Position numbers and translations under genes: made by a program | The notes under the pieces: generated by a model | Seen by the model: only the letters and a program-made list of their open reading frames with translations | Database searches by the model: none | What the model was told of the DNA's origin: nothing | In this document: positions 49,572 through 58,767 of the stretch, piece by piece | Position numbering within the stretch: position 1 is the first letter of the stretch | How the letters are laid out: the number at the start of each line of letters is the position of its first letter | Assembly: GCA_902728285.1 (NCBI GenBank) | Contig: CACVBU010000393.1 | Location: 124,001-188,000, forward strand | Length of the DNA stretch: 64,000 nt | Direction: 5' to 3' | Source: Clytia hemisphaerica | Lineage: Eukaryota > Cnidaria > Hydrozoa > Leptothecata > Clytiidae

Positions 49572-52500
49572 ATGGCGTCGCCAACGACCGAAAAAACTAA
49601 AGTGAGATATGATGTGACTAAATCTAATAAATCTAATGAGAACAACACAATCAGTGAGGAAAATCAATTAAATGATGCAGATTTAACAAAAACAAACGTT
49701 GAAGGAACTGATAGGAACGGTAGTTTAAAGGAAAGAGGAAGAGACAAGAAGAAAAAGAGGAAAAGAACACCCTCTCCCTCATCCTCCTCCAGCAGAAGTT
49801 CCAGTTCATCATCAAGCAGCTCAAGTAGCTCCGATTCCTCTGAGGAGAGACGGAAAAAGGAGAAAAAGAAGAAGAAGCAAAAGAAGAAAAAGCAAGTCAA
49901 AAAGAAACGAAAATCCAGAAAAAGAAGCAGAAGTTCCTCTACCTCATCATCTAATTCGAGTGACGACAAACCAGAATTATTCCAGATGGACGTCAATGAA
50001 CATGACTGGAAACTTGATCCCAGACTTGTGAAGTATCTGGAGAAGCACATCAGGAATTACATACCTGATAAAGAGCTTGAAAAGGACATACTGGAAGAAA
50101 CACCAGTCCCAAGCAACGTCTCACCTGAGTTAAAAATGGATTCATTATTCGATTGCTTACTCAGAGAAAAAGGGTCAATGGGAACTAAAACCCTGGCCGT
50201 GGACAAATCGATATCCCGGATATCGAATAAAGTCAGAGATATCTTGGCTCCGCTTGCCAAAATCTGGCAGAGCGTTGAGAGAGCAAGATCAGGAGACGAG
50301 AATGAAAAACTCGATCTCGAAGAGGTGGCCACTCATTTCCAACAGTCGATACTGCTGTTAGGACAGGCCCTCAATGCCAGCAATTTCTTCCGAAGGAAAA
50401 ATGCTTTGATGGGACTTGGCATTCGTGAAAGCCATATCAGTGTGTGGCTCAGAGAGACCCTATTAGAGGAGTTACAAGAAAGTGATGGAAAACTTTTTGG
50501 AGAGGAGACAATAAAATCCCTCACAAAACAGGCAAAAGTGAACAACCAGTCACTCAAACAATTCCTCTTTTCAAGAAGAGTTCAAACAGCTAATCGCACT
50601 CCCTTTTCATGGAGCTCCTCCCAATCAACAAGCCACGGAGAGGGGCACGAACAATACACCGATGAACAACAGGCTGGCTTGCACCACAGAATTCAAAACC
50701 GAAGAGGCAAAGGTAAGAAAAATTCTGTCAAACTTCACAGAACCTCTCTCCAGTCAAGCAAAACCTCTGCTGACAAACGAGGAGTCACAAAAATTTGGGA
50801 AAATACACCCAAGTATAAAAACCTCATAGAGGATTTATCAAATCCCCAGTTGACACAGACTGGAAGGACAGGATTTTTTCAAAACAATTGGTCAAAACTG
50901 ACTCAGGACAAATTCATCTTGGAAACAGTTTCAGGCTTAGTGATCCCAATAATAGGGAAGCCGATTCAAAAAACAAGACCACAACAAATAAATTCAAATT
51001 CCAAAATGAAAGCCTTGATAAGAGCAGAGATAAGAACCTTACTGGAGAAAGGGGCTGTGAAGAGAGTTCTAAACACAGAAGGTCAATTTTTGTCCACTCT
51101 ATTTTTAAAAGAGAAAAAGGAACCAGGAAAATACAGGCCAGTTATAAATCTAAAGGAACTGAACTCATACATTCCATATCAAAAATTCAAAATGGAAACT
51201 TTAAAGGATGTGAAAAACATCCTCCAGAAGGGGGACTTCATGGTCAAAATCGACCTGAAGGACGCTTATTTTGCAATACCGTTGCATCCCCAATCAAAGA
51301 AGTATGTGAGATTCAGCTGGGAAGGAAGCCTATACGAATTCCAATGCCTGATGTTCGGATTGGGACCAGCTCCCAGGTTCTTCACAAAACTACTCAAAGT
51401 ACCCATTTCACTGTTGAGAAGGTTACAAATAAGAGTCCTCATATACATAGACGACCTATTGATAGTAGCAGGGTCGAAAGGAGAAGCAATCTTCTCAAGG
51501 GACACAACAATCTTTCTTCTGGAGAATCTAGGGTTTACAATAAATCTACAGAAGTCTGTACTGGTACCAAACCAACAGATGGAGTATCTGGGAGTCTTAA
51601 TAAACAGTTGCGATATGACCTTCAAAGTCCCACTAGAGAAAGTGCGAAAACTGAGGAAATTATGCATTCAAATGTTGAGTCTGAAAACTTTTCCCATAAG
51701 GAAACTAGCGAGCCTAATAGGGAATCTTATGGCAATCGCCCCAGCCTTCACCCTAGCACCACTCCAAATAAGGTTCCTTCAAAAATGCATGAACACGCAA
51801 TTAGCGAGATGCGAACAGAGATACGAGTCTGCAATGAGCTTGAACAACAAAGCAACGGAGGAGCTAAAGTGGTGGGTAGAAAACCTTTCGACAGGAAATG
51901 GGAAAAACATAAACATCTTACCCCCAGATTTAATTATAAGCTCAGACGCGGCAAAGGGAAGAGAAGGAGGATGGGGTGCCCACTGTGGTCAGATCTCGTC
52001 AGGAGGACTATGGCAAAGTTGGGAAAAAGAGGAACATATAAATGTCCTAGAGATGAAAGCAGCTCTCATAGCTCTGAAAACCTTTGTGAAGGGAAATCAT
52101 CTGAAGTCAATACATCTATTGATAGACAATCAGGTAGCTCTAGCTCACATTGTGAAAATGGGTCGACCAACAAATTTGACTCTAGTAAACATAGCCAAGG
52201 AAATATGGTCTTTCTTGACCCAGAAAGGGATCACTCTTACTGCAGAATACATCCCATCGAGCTTGAACAAGGAAGCCGACTTCGAGTCCAGGAACTCGAC
52301 AGACTGGAGCGATTGGAAGCTAAAAAGGAGGGTTTTCATACAGATAGTGAAAACTTTGGGAACTCCAGAAATCGACCTATTTGCTTCCAGAACAGCCCAC
52401 CAACTGGAAACCTATTTCAGTTGGAGACCAGACCCGGATTGTCAAGCAATAGATGCATTAACTCAGACCTGGGACCAAACTCTAGCATATGCATTTCCCC

Positions 52501-52886
52501 CATTTTCTCTGATAGGGAGGTGCCTGGAGAAAGCGCAAAGGTCTCGAGCTACAGTAATTTTGATAGCCCCAATCTGGACAACCCAACCCTGGTATCCAGT
52601 TTTACTGGGGATGTTAATCTCAAACCCAAGGAAGATAGAAATGGAAAGGGACACTCTAACCCACCCATTGGAGGAAACGCACCCTCTCATTCGAAACAAA
52701 ACACTGCACTTGGCAGTGTGGGAGATATCAGGGAACATGAGTCTTCAGAGGGCATATCACAAACTGCTGCTACCCTTATCCAACAATCCAAAGCAAAGGG
52801 AACTAGGAGACATTACATGTCAGCCTGGAAAAACTTCAGTAGCTGGTGTCGTAAAAGGGAAATTGATCCCATTTCAAGTACTATAG
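49572..52886 (+). CDS. DIRS ORF1: gag-like region, reverse transcriptase, RNase H, methyltransferase-like domain
   Basis: 1104 codons, uninterrupted. Residues about 55-130 are a Lys/Arg and Ser-rich tract (KKKRKRTPSPSSS, KKKQKKKKQVKKKRKS, KRSRSSSTSSS), probably nucleic-acid binding or SR-like. A gag-like helical part follows to about 330. Reverse transcriptase spans roughly 450-700: KYRPVINLKELN, MVKIDLKDAYFAIPLHP, MFGLGPAPRFF and the catalytic YIDDLLIVAG near 625. RNase H follows with ISSDAAKG near 790, VLEMKAALIAL, LLIDNQVALAHI and YIPSSLNKEAD. The last part (EIDLFASRTAHQLE, YAFPPFSLIGRCL, LIAPIWTTQPWYP) matches the DAM/methyltransferase-like region of DIRS elements. The initiating ATG sits in GATCAAGATGGCG, 25 nt after the left repeat. 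An intact frame suggests recent activity. Confidence 0.92.
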   Translation: MASPTTEKTKVRYDVTKSNKSNENNTISEENQLNDADLTKTNVEGTDRNGSLKERGRDKKKKRKRTPSPSSSSSRSSSSSSSSSSSSDSSEERRKKEKKKKKQKKKKQVKKKRKSRKRSRSSSTSSSNSSDDKPELFQMDVNEHDWKLDPRLVKYLEKHIRNYIPDKELEKDILEETPVPSNVSPELKMDSLFDCLLREKGSMGTKTLAVDKSISRISNKVRDILAPLAKIWQSVERARSGDENEKLDLEEVATHFQQSILLLGQALNASNFFRRKNALMGLGIRESHISVWLRETLLEELQESDGKLFGEETIKSLTKQAKVNNQSLKQFLFSRRVQTANRTPFSWSSSQSTSHGEGHEQYTDEQQAGLHHRIQNRRGKGKKNSVKLHRTSLQSSKTSADKRGVTKIWENTPKYKNLIEDLSNPQLTQTGRTGFFQNNWSKLTQDKFILETVSGLVIPIIGKPIQKTRPQQINSNSKMKALIRAEIRTLLEKGAVKRVLNTEGQFLSTLFLKEKKEPGKYRPVINLKELNSYIPYQKFKMETLKDVKNILQKGDFMVKIDLKDAYFAIPLHPQSKKYVRFSWEGSLYEFQCLMFGLGPAPRFFTKLLKVPISLLRRLQIRVLIYIDDLLIVAGSKGEAIFSRDTTIFLLENLGFTINLQKSVLVPNQQMEYLGVLINSCDMTFKVPLEKVRKLRKLCIQMLSLKTFPIRKLASLIGNLMAIAPAFTLAPLQIRFLQKCMNTQLARCEQRYESAMSLNNKATEELKWWVENLSTGNGKNINILPPDLIISSDAAKGREGGWGAHCGQISSGGLWQSWEKEEHINVLEMKAALIALKTFVKGNHLKSIHLLIDNQVALAHIVKMGRPTNLTLVNIAKEIWSFLTQKGITLTAEYIPSSLNKEADFESRNSTDWSDWKLKRRVFIQIVKTLGTPEIDLFASRTAHQLETYFSWRPDPDCQAIDALTQTWDQTLAYAFPPFSLIGRCLEKAQRSRATVILIAPIWTTQPWYPVLLGMLISNPRKIEMERDTLTHPLEETHPLIRNKTLHLAVWEISGNMSLQRAYHKLLLPLSNNPKQRELGDITCQPGKTSVAGVVKGKLIPFQVL

Positions 52887-53998
52887 AGACCGTAGTCAAC
52901 TACTTGACAACCTTATTCGAAGAGGGTAAAGAATATAACACCATAAATGGGCATAGATCAGCCATATCCTTTTACCATAGAATTGTTGAAGGGCTACCAG
53001 TGGGGCAACATCCACTGGTCACTTCCTTACTAAAAGGAGTTTCAAGACAGAGACCCCCGATGCCTAAATATACGGAAATATGGGACATCGACACAGTGTT
53101 GAATTGTATGAGGGAATTACCAGAAAACGAACATTTACAACTAAAGGAACTTACTTTTAAAACTGTAACACTTTTGGGAATCCTGGCGCCAAATAGAGGC
53201 TCGGAACTTACGGACCTGGATATTGATCTCATGGGGAAATCAGAAACGACTTTCATTTTTCATTTAAGTACACCACCCAAGCATTTCAAACAAGGAAAGA
53301 AAAATGAACCAATAGAATTTAGGAAATTTGAGGGAAATAGGAAGCTTTGTCCATATCAAGCCCTTACCGAATACATCAAAGTTACAAAGGTGTTTAGGAA
53401 AAAACAGCAAACCTCTAAATTATTTTTGAGCTATGTCGAACCACACAAGCCCGTAGGAAAGGATACAACAGCTAGATGGGTAAAAGAGATGTTAAAAATG
53501 GCGGGCATTGACATCAACATTTTTCAGGCTCACTCCAAGAGGTCAGCCTCTTCTTCAAAGGCATACAAAAAAGGGGCAAATCTTAAAGACATTTTAAAAA
53601 TGGGGAACTGGTCTAATGCATCAGTATGGCAAAAATTTACAACAAAGAATTCAGTTCGGCAGAAAAGTACCAAAATATACTCCTACAGGACTGAAGTTGC
53701 TTTAAACGAGGACTTAGCCGGCGTTCCGCAGCCTTTTGTGAAGACTCACTCTAGACTGCGTCCGCTCGGCATAATGAATTCGTCTGATTTTAAGCGATAT
53801 AAAATTTTAAAATTTTCTAAGGCCGAAGGCCGAAAAGGAAATTTGAATTTTATGAGCTTAAAATCAGACGAATTCATTCCCATCCCTCCTCCCTACTTTT
53901 CTTTTAAACTGCTTACACTGTATTCTATCTTTTATGCAGAGAACCACAATCGAGGGAAAAGACGTGGTCGTGGCGGCAGACGAGGAAGGAGATCTTAA
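52688..53998 (+). CDS. DIRS tyrosine recombinase, overlapping ORF1 in another frame
   Basis: The recombinase-like sequence begins near 52688, overlaps the end of ORF1 by about 200 nt, and replaces integrase in this order. Core-binding part: SKAKGTRRHYMSAWKNFSSW. Catalytic part: Arg in NRGSELTD (near 53194), His-x-x-Arg in AHSKRSAS (53530-53541), and MGNWSNASVWQKFT. Where the nucleophilic Tyr is expected after Phe, this copy has Thr (53639-53641). The frame runs open through the whole internal complementary region and ends in a basic tail (GKRRGRGGRRGRRS). The first ATG in the core is at 52817; the frame is also open upstream without homology, so the true start is unknown. Confidence 0.85.
   Translation, partial: HSKQNTALGSVGDIREHESSEGISQTAATLIQQSKAKGTRRHYMSAWKNFSSWCRKREIDPISSTIETVVNYLTTLFEEGKEYNTINGHRSAISFYHRIVEGLPVGQHPLVTSLLKGVSRQRPPMPKYTEIWDIDTVLNCMRELPENEHLQLKELTFKTVTLLGILAPNRGSELTDLDIDLMGKSETTFIFHLSTPPKHFKQGKKNEPIEFRKFEGNRKLCPYQALTEYIKVTKVFRKKQQTSKLFLSYVEPHKPVGKDTTARWVKEMLKMAGIDINIFQAHSKRSASSSKAYKKGANLKDILKMGNWSNASVWQKFTTKNSVRQKSTKIYSYRTEVALNEDLAGVPQPFVKTHSRLRPLGIMNSSDFKRYKILKFSKAEGRKGNLNFMSLKSDEFIPIPPPYFSFKLLTLYSIFYAENHNRGKRRGRGGRRGRRS
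53708..53878 (+). repeat. DIRS internal complementary region
   Basis: 171 bp. 53708-53805 complements the left end and 53801-53878 complements 54187-54264 at the right end. The 5-bp overlap AAAAT marks the junction of the two termini. It is read as protein by the recombinase frame. Confidence 0.92.
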
Positions 53999-54157
53999 AC
54001 TTTATATCTATATAGTTTATATTTTATTTAGTTATTAATATTAGCATTTCATTCAAGGAAAGATATATTAATATATACGTCACATGCGACGTCTACACAT
54101 TTCTATTTGTCACATCATATAGGACGCATCTACGATGCTTTTCTTAGCCTTCGTTCC

Positions 54158-54264
54158 ACTCACTCTAGACTGCGTCCGCTCGGCATAATGAATTCGTCTG
54201 ATTTTAAGCTCATAAAATTCAAATTTCCTTTTCGGCCTTCGGCCTTAGAAAATTTTAAAATTTT
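54158..54264 (+). repeat. DIRS right terminal repeat
   Basis: 54158-54209 is the inverted match to the left repeat. The outer 55 bp (TTTTCGGCCTTCGGCC and the AAAATTTTAAAATTTT end) are present only here and, inverted, in the internal complementary region. Confidence 0.88.
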
Positions 54265-54613
54265 CCGTAATTCGAGCGAGGCACAGTTTTACAGTCAGGC
54301 ACGCCATTAAGTCGAGGGCCGTTGGAGAGGGTGTTACTGGATCGACTCACAATTTTTCGGGAATCTCTTGATCAAAAAACCGTTCTCCATCCATGCGAAA
54401 CGACTCAACTGTGACTGACAAGGGGACAAAGTTTTTCAATGTAGGTAATACTGGTAATACTTTACAAAACAAAGAAGGAAATAATCTTGTGTTTAGCTTA
54501 TATAAGGTAAAGTTTTTCTTGTATTATCAGAACATATTGGAATTGACTTTAGAAGCTTTATCTCTTTTAGTGTGGGATTTTGTGGGTATAGCTATTCAAA
54601 AACACTGTATATA
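54265..54613. other. Unassigned spacer between DIRS and hAT-like MITE
   Basis: No similarity was recognised. It should be the flank into which the neighbouring MITE inserted, possibly the far side of the copia remnant, but translation of the minus strand gives no integrase-like sequence. Confidence 0.35.
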
Positions 54614-54621
54614 CATACACT

Positions 54622-55468
54622 AGGACCCTGCCGACGCACCGGACTGTCCAGTGTATTTGTCCGGTGGCAAAAAGTATCCTTTTGCTACATCGGACGCAAT
54701 AAATCCGATGTCCAGACGATCTCAATCGAACAGAATCGACAATTGAACCAGTCGAACCAAATCGAACGCAATCGACCGATTGAAATTCGATTGTCGAACG
54801 CAATCGAATCTCAATCGAACGTCAAAATCCTGGGTAATATTCGATTGGTTCGATTGTTGTTCGACTGGTTCGATCGTCGATTCTGTTCGATTGAGATCGT
54901 CTGGCTTTATTCTTGCAGCTTCCCAATATCCAAGCTCTCAAACATCACAAGCCGAATGAAATTACTTTCGATTTCCCGTAGAAATTATACGATGAACAAT
55001 CTGGGGGTCAATGAATCGACGATCGAACGCAATCGAACGTAATCGAACATCAATCGAACGCAATCGAATATAAATCGAATCTGAAAATTGCGGTAATATT
55101 CGATTGAGATTCGATTGCGTTCGACAATCGAATTTAAATCGGTCGATTGCGTTCGATTTGGTTCGACTGGTTCGATCGTCGATTCCGTTCGATTGAGATC
55201 GTCTGGCGATGTCCAGTCCGGTGTTGCATACAGGGAATTTTGGACGCCGGACATTTATGAAACAAAAAATTAAGAAACACCGGATGCACCGGACTTGTCA
55301 TGTCCGGTGTTTTGATTGTCCGGTGGGAAAAAATATCCTTCTCCGACACCGGACATCCGACTTCCTTAAGTCCGGTGCAGAAATTGTCCGGTGGTAAAAA
55401 AAATTCTCTTTTACACCGGATTTTCGCGTGTCCGGTGTTCGTTAAGTCCGGTGCGTCGGCACGGTCCT
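54622..55468. mobile_element. hAT-like MITE, 8-bp TSD CATACACT
   Basis: It starts AGGACCCTGCCGACGCACCG and ends with the near-perfect complement CGGTGCGTCGGCACGGTCCT. CATACACT flanks both sides (54614-54621 and 55469-55476). TCCGGTG or its complement CACCGGA occurs more than ten times as subterminal repeats. The 8-bp duplication and clustered subterminal motifs fit hAT. It is split by another element at 54712-55206; without it the MITE is about 350 bp. Confidence 0.88.
54712..55206. mobile_element. CCAGACG-family element, 495 bp, TSD CGATGT, nested in the hAT-like MITE
   Basis: It begins CCAGACGATCTCAATCGAAC and ends with its near complement ending ATCGTCTGG. CGATGT flanks both sides (54706-54711 and 55207-55212), so it interrupts the hAT-like MITE. 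The terminal parts are dense AATCGAACG/TCGATTG arrays. An internal ATCGTCTGG at 54896-54904 suggests one arm was duplicated around a unique centre (54905-55010). Confidence 0.85.
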
Positions 55469-56021
55469 CATACACTTAGCCAGACGGTGTCAACGGTGTT
55501 AATCGAACAACTTCAAACAAAAATCGCAATCGAACCAATCGAACGTATAATCAAACACGATCGAATAATTGCGATTCGATTGTCGAACGTAATCGAATCT
55601 CAATCGAACGGCCGATTTCTGGGTAATATCCGATTGTGTTCGATTGAGTTCGAGTAAGGTTCGATTGGTTTGATTGATAATTGACATTGGATTAATCTTT
55701 GATTTCGTTCGATTAGGATTATGTTTGATGAGTTTGATTGCGATTAGATTAAATTGGATCACTCTGTTAGAGCTTTTTAGCGTGGGAGGCCGAGCACTTA
55801 ATTACCATACCAAAGCGAATAAAATCTAATACCATTGAATCAATCGAACGTAATCGAATGCAATCGAACGTTATCGAAGGTCGTGGCTTCTTCGTAAAGA
55901 CGAAAGACAGATCTGGACTTATTTCGTACTTTCCAGTCTCTTGTTCGTAGTTTTTCTGACTTTCTGGTTCTGTGTGAGTTATTTACTATGTTTTCTAACT
56001 TACTGAATGACTTACCGACAG

Positions 56022-56104
56022 ATCGCCACCGGTGGGATTCAACCCACTAAATGCAAAGTTCCGATGTTTTGAAACCCAATGCCTTATCCACTGCGCCATG
56101 GATT
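56022..56104 (-). repeat. tRNA-like sequence (SINE head or tRNA pseudogene)
   Basis: On the minus strand TGGCGCAGTGGATAAGG is a good A box. GGGTTGAATCCCACC resembles a B box lacking one C of GGTTCGAATCC. Spacing is tRNA-like, but the arms are imperfect, so a functional tRNA is unlikely. Confidence 0.45.
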
Positions 56105-56168
56105 CATGCCGAAAAAAAGTTTCTGATGGCTGTTTATATTGTACAAACTACAGACCAGACTGTATTAA

Positions 56169-56832
56169 CCCTTTCCGGACGCATGATTTCACGGCTATAT
56201 GACGCAAACAAAAATTCGATTTTTGACTGGCTTCACTAAAATTGCAATAGAAAGTGATTGATAAAAGATATCACGATAAGTAATACCTCATTTTTTTCAC
56301 ATGTAATAGGGGTTTTGAAATACCAAAAAAAATTTTTTAAATATGGCTGACACCTGGTCACGTGACCGAAAAATCGACAGATTTTTTTTCGGAAAGACAA
56401 AATTTTTGACTTTGAATAAAGAAATAGAGTAAAAGGCATTTGCTTTACGCCTTGAACTTTGAATATGATTTAGAGAATTGAATTACTGACCGGGTAAAAA
56501 AAATTTCATGTCATAAGCTTTCCAAGAATCTGAGTAAAGTGATTTTTTGTCCAAATTTTTGAGCAATTTTTCCCTTACAGATTTAGCCTGAGTAAATTTG
56601 CAACAAACATTGAAAATTTATAATTCTTGTTGTATATAAACAAGATATCGAAAAGCGGTTTTTTGCAGGTTACGGGAAATTTATCTCAAAATCATTATTC
56701 AAAACCATGTTATTGTATTTTGGCGCGAAAACTGTTAAAATCTTTTACAAAACTATGGGCCACCCGGTGGCCCGTGCGTCATATAGGAACACGATTCATG
56801 GGCCACCCAGTGGCCCGTGCGTCCGGAAAGGG
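56169..56832. mobile_element. piggyBac-like MITE flanked by TTAA
   Basis: It starts CCCTTTCCGGACGCA and ends TGCGTCCGGAAAGGG, with TTAA immediately outside both ends (56165-56168 and 56833-56836). TTAA targeting and CCC-starting ends are piggyBac hallmarks. A module GGCCAC-CNGTGGCCCGTGCGT occurs twice near the right end. It is 664 bp, non-coding, nested in the 55480-57223 element. Confidence 0.88.
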
Positions 56833-57223
56833 TTAAGAGAAAATCACAAAAGAGTGGCACTTTTTTCGAGCTCCAACCCTAACCCTAACTGATAATAACC
56901 AAATTCCTAGCCAATCTGATACGTAACCACACCCAAACCACACCCATACCCAACCCTACCAGGTCACCTGCAGGTCCTGACACTATTCCCGCATGCCGGA
57001 TCCGAAAAATAGGTACATGTCTTTCGCTCTTACAAAGAAGCCTTCGCCGTTATCGAAGCAATTGAACGTAATCGAAGCAATCGAACAGCAAATCCTGGGT
57101 AATATTCAATTGCAATTTGATTGCGTTCGACAATCGAATTGCAATTATTCGATTGCGCTCAATTGCGTTCGATTGATTCGGCGATTGATTCGGCGTTCGA
57201 TTCGTTCGATTGACACCGTCTGG

Positions 57224-58767
57224 ACTTAGACTCGCACACCTTTTTCAGAATGTCAATATTTTCTTGATCAGCATCTTTCAAAAGACTTTTGATTCGGTGT
57301 TAGGGCGCATGACTAAACTGTCTATGTAGTTTTTGCATCATTCCTTTCTTCTCTTCTACTGAGTTTGCAGAACCAAATAGAGCCAAACTATCGCATTCAG
57401 ATTTTCTGTTGCTGTTGAGATCATTTGTGCAATATCCAAGTGGGATGCAATAGTGACCAGAGGAAGTGAACATAAGCTTTGAGTTTGTCCAAAAATTGTG
57501 AAATTGTCATGAATGAAATCAATATTCATTTCAGCCTTTTTCGTGGCATCTTTGCTTGGTTTACTCAAAAGTAAGGGTAGGTCTCCATCGATGACATCAG
57601 TTTCGATAAATACATTCTTTCCTCCAATGTATGCTGGTACCTTTACTTTCTTCAAGGATTTCACACTATCTCCATTGCCAAACTTGAAGCTTGTGCTGCT
57701 TTTGAATTCCTTCACTGTTGATAGTTGATTTTTGTCCAGTGTCTCTAGATAGCATCCAAGCCATGTTTTTCCACATACATTCTTTGTACATCCAGAGTCC
57801 AACACTGCTGTGCCAAGGGTTTCTCCCACAAAATGCTTTAAAGTGTCACTAAATAAGGCTATCTCGTCATCTTCTTTGCTCTTGTTCTTGTGCTTCATTA
57901 AATTGTCATATGAATCAGGATAATCCCTGGCCCAATGAAACACTGATCCACAAACCATACAAGTTGAAGGGGCACCGTCTGGTCCAGCTGGGTTTTGTCT
58001 TGGTTTTCCATCTTGATGTCTTCTTTCCGCACCACCATGCTATCCACGACCTCCTATACCTCTAAAATTGAATCGTCCACGATTAGGTCGAGATCTTCCA
58101 CCACGATTTGATCTATCACGGTAATTTCCATAGTAAACTTCTTCTGCTTCCTCGTCTCTGCTTGGTGTCTCAAATGTCATCTCATTTCGTGACTCAAACT
58201 TCACCTGATTGTTTACAGCACCTACATCTTTGCTCTTGTTTGAAGATACCGAGAGGCTCAAATCTCCAAAAACCTTGCAAAGTTGGTCTTTCATTGAATT
58301 GTAAGATAGCTCAGTCATTGTTGCTCTAATTAACTTTTCGTGTGAATCTGAGATGTTTGCATTATTGAGGAACTTGTACACTAAGATACCATCAGGGAGA
58401 ATCATTTCGTAAGCTTTGGCTTTGTTGTACAGATGTTCAAACTCGACAACAAAATCTGCAATTGGCATATCATTGGGTCGTTTAAACTTCCGAAAACTGT
58501 CATATGCTTGAAACGAGAGTTGCAGCTTATCTTTGAGATACAGTTTATCTAGTTGTGCAAGCACCTTGCTCACACCATCATCTTTACTTACTTTTGCTAC
58601 TACTACCTCTAACTCCAGCGCAGCTTCCCTTGCTTTGGCTTCAAAGGATAATAAAATTGCCAAGCCTTGCTTCTTCTTCTCCAACGAAGTGAAGAGCTTC
58701 CAAATGGTTATTTCCTTCTTCCAGTTTTCGTAAGGAACATCCTCCCTCAATGCCGACGGGGCTTTGA
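57224..58767 (-). pseudogene. Copia-order LTR retrotransposon remnant: gag, zinc knuckle, protease, start of integrase
   Basis: Minus strand. 58750-58040 encodes a gag of the UBN2/Retrotran_gag kind (YENWKKEITIWKLF, AYDSFRKFKRPND, VVEFEHLYNKAKAYEM), with an RGG-like tail stopped by an in-frame TAG at 58037-58039. The same frame continues with a zinc knuckle CMVCGSVFHWARDY whose last Cys is Tyr, and a retropepsin-like VLDSGCTKNVCG, to a stop at about 57356. After a frame change come LHRQFSHAP and DILKKVCESK, the H-H-C start of an integrase zinc finger, with a stop in between. Protease followed directly by integrase is the Ty1/copia order. Integrase is cut at 57224 by the CCAGACG element. Gag is interrupted near its start by the LINE at 58768-60690. 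Confidence 0.8.

Larger units (their letters stand above)
49449..54264 (+). mobile_element. DIRS-type tyrosine-recombinase retrotransposon, nearly complete (~4.8 kb)
   Basis: Left end 49449-49546; right end 54158-54264. The two ends share 52 bp in inverted orientation (GAATTCGTCTGATTTTAAG region). An internal complementary region at 53708-53878 is the reverse complement of the left 98 bp (53708-53805) followed by that of the right 78 bp (53801-53878), overlapping by AAAAT. This end-to-end junction copy is the diagnostic DIRS structure, used to template completion of the circular intermediate. Gene order is Lys/Ser-rich gag-like region, RT, RNase H, methyltransferase-like region, then tyrosine recombinase in an overlapping frame. 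No target duplication, as expected for DIRS. Confidence 0.93.
55480..57223. mobile_element. CCAGACG-family element, 1744 bp, TSD ACTTAG
   Basis: It starts CCAGACGGTGTCAA and ends TTGACACCGTCTGG. ACTTAG flanks both sides (55474-55479 and 57224-57229). AATCGAACG-type arrays fill both ends (55500-55680 and 57050-57215). The middle carries a tRNA-like stretch (56022-56104) and a piggyBac-like MITE (56169-56832). No transposase frame was seen, so it is non-autonomous. It splits the integrase zinc-finger region of the copia-like remnant. Confidence 0.85.

Noticed and set aside
50888-52687. Long open frame overlapping DIRS ORF1 in a second reading frame
   Set aside because: The translation is low-complexity and has no RT, RNase H or recombinase motifs. 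It is open because the overlapped ORF1 is Lys/Ser/Asn-rich. Only the part from about 52688 resembles a recombinase.
54265-54613. Continuation of the copia integrase beyond the MITE insertions
   Set aside because: Translation of the minus strand past the insertion point gives no integrase motif, so the remnant was treated as ending at 57224.
56879-56890. CCCTAACCCTAA, telomere-like
   Set aside because: Only two units, inside a transposon; far too short to be an interstitial telomere.
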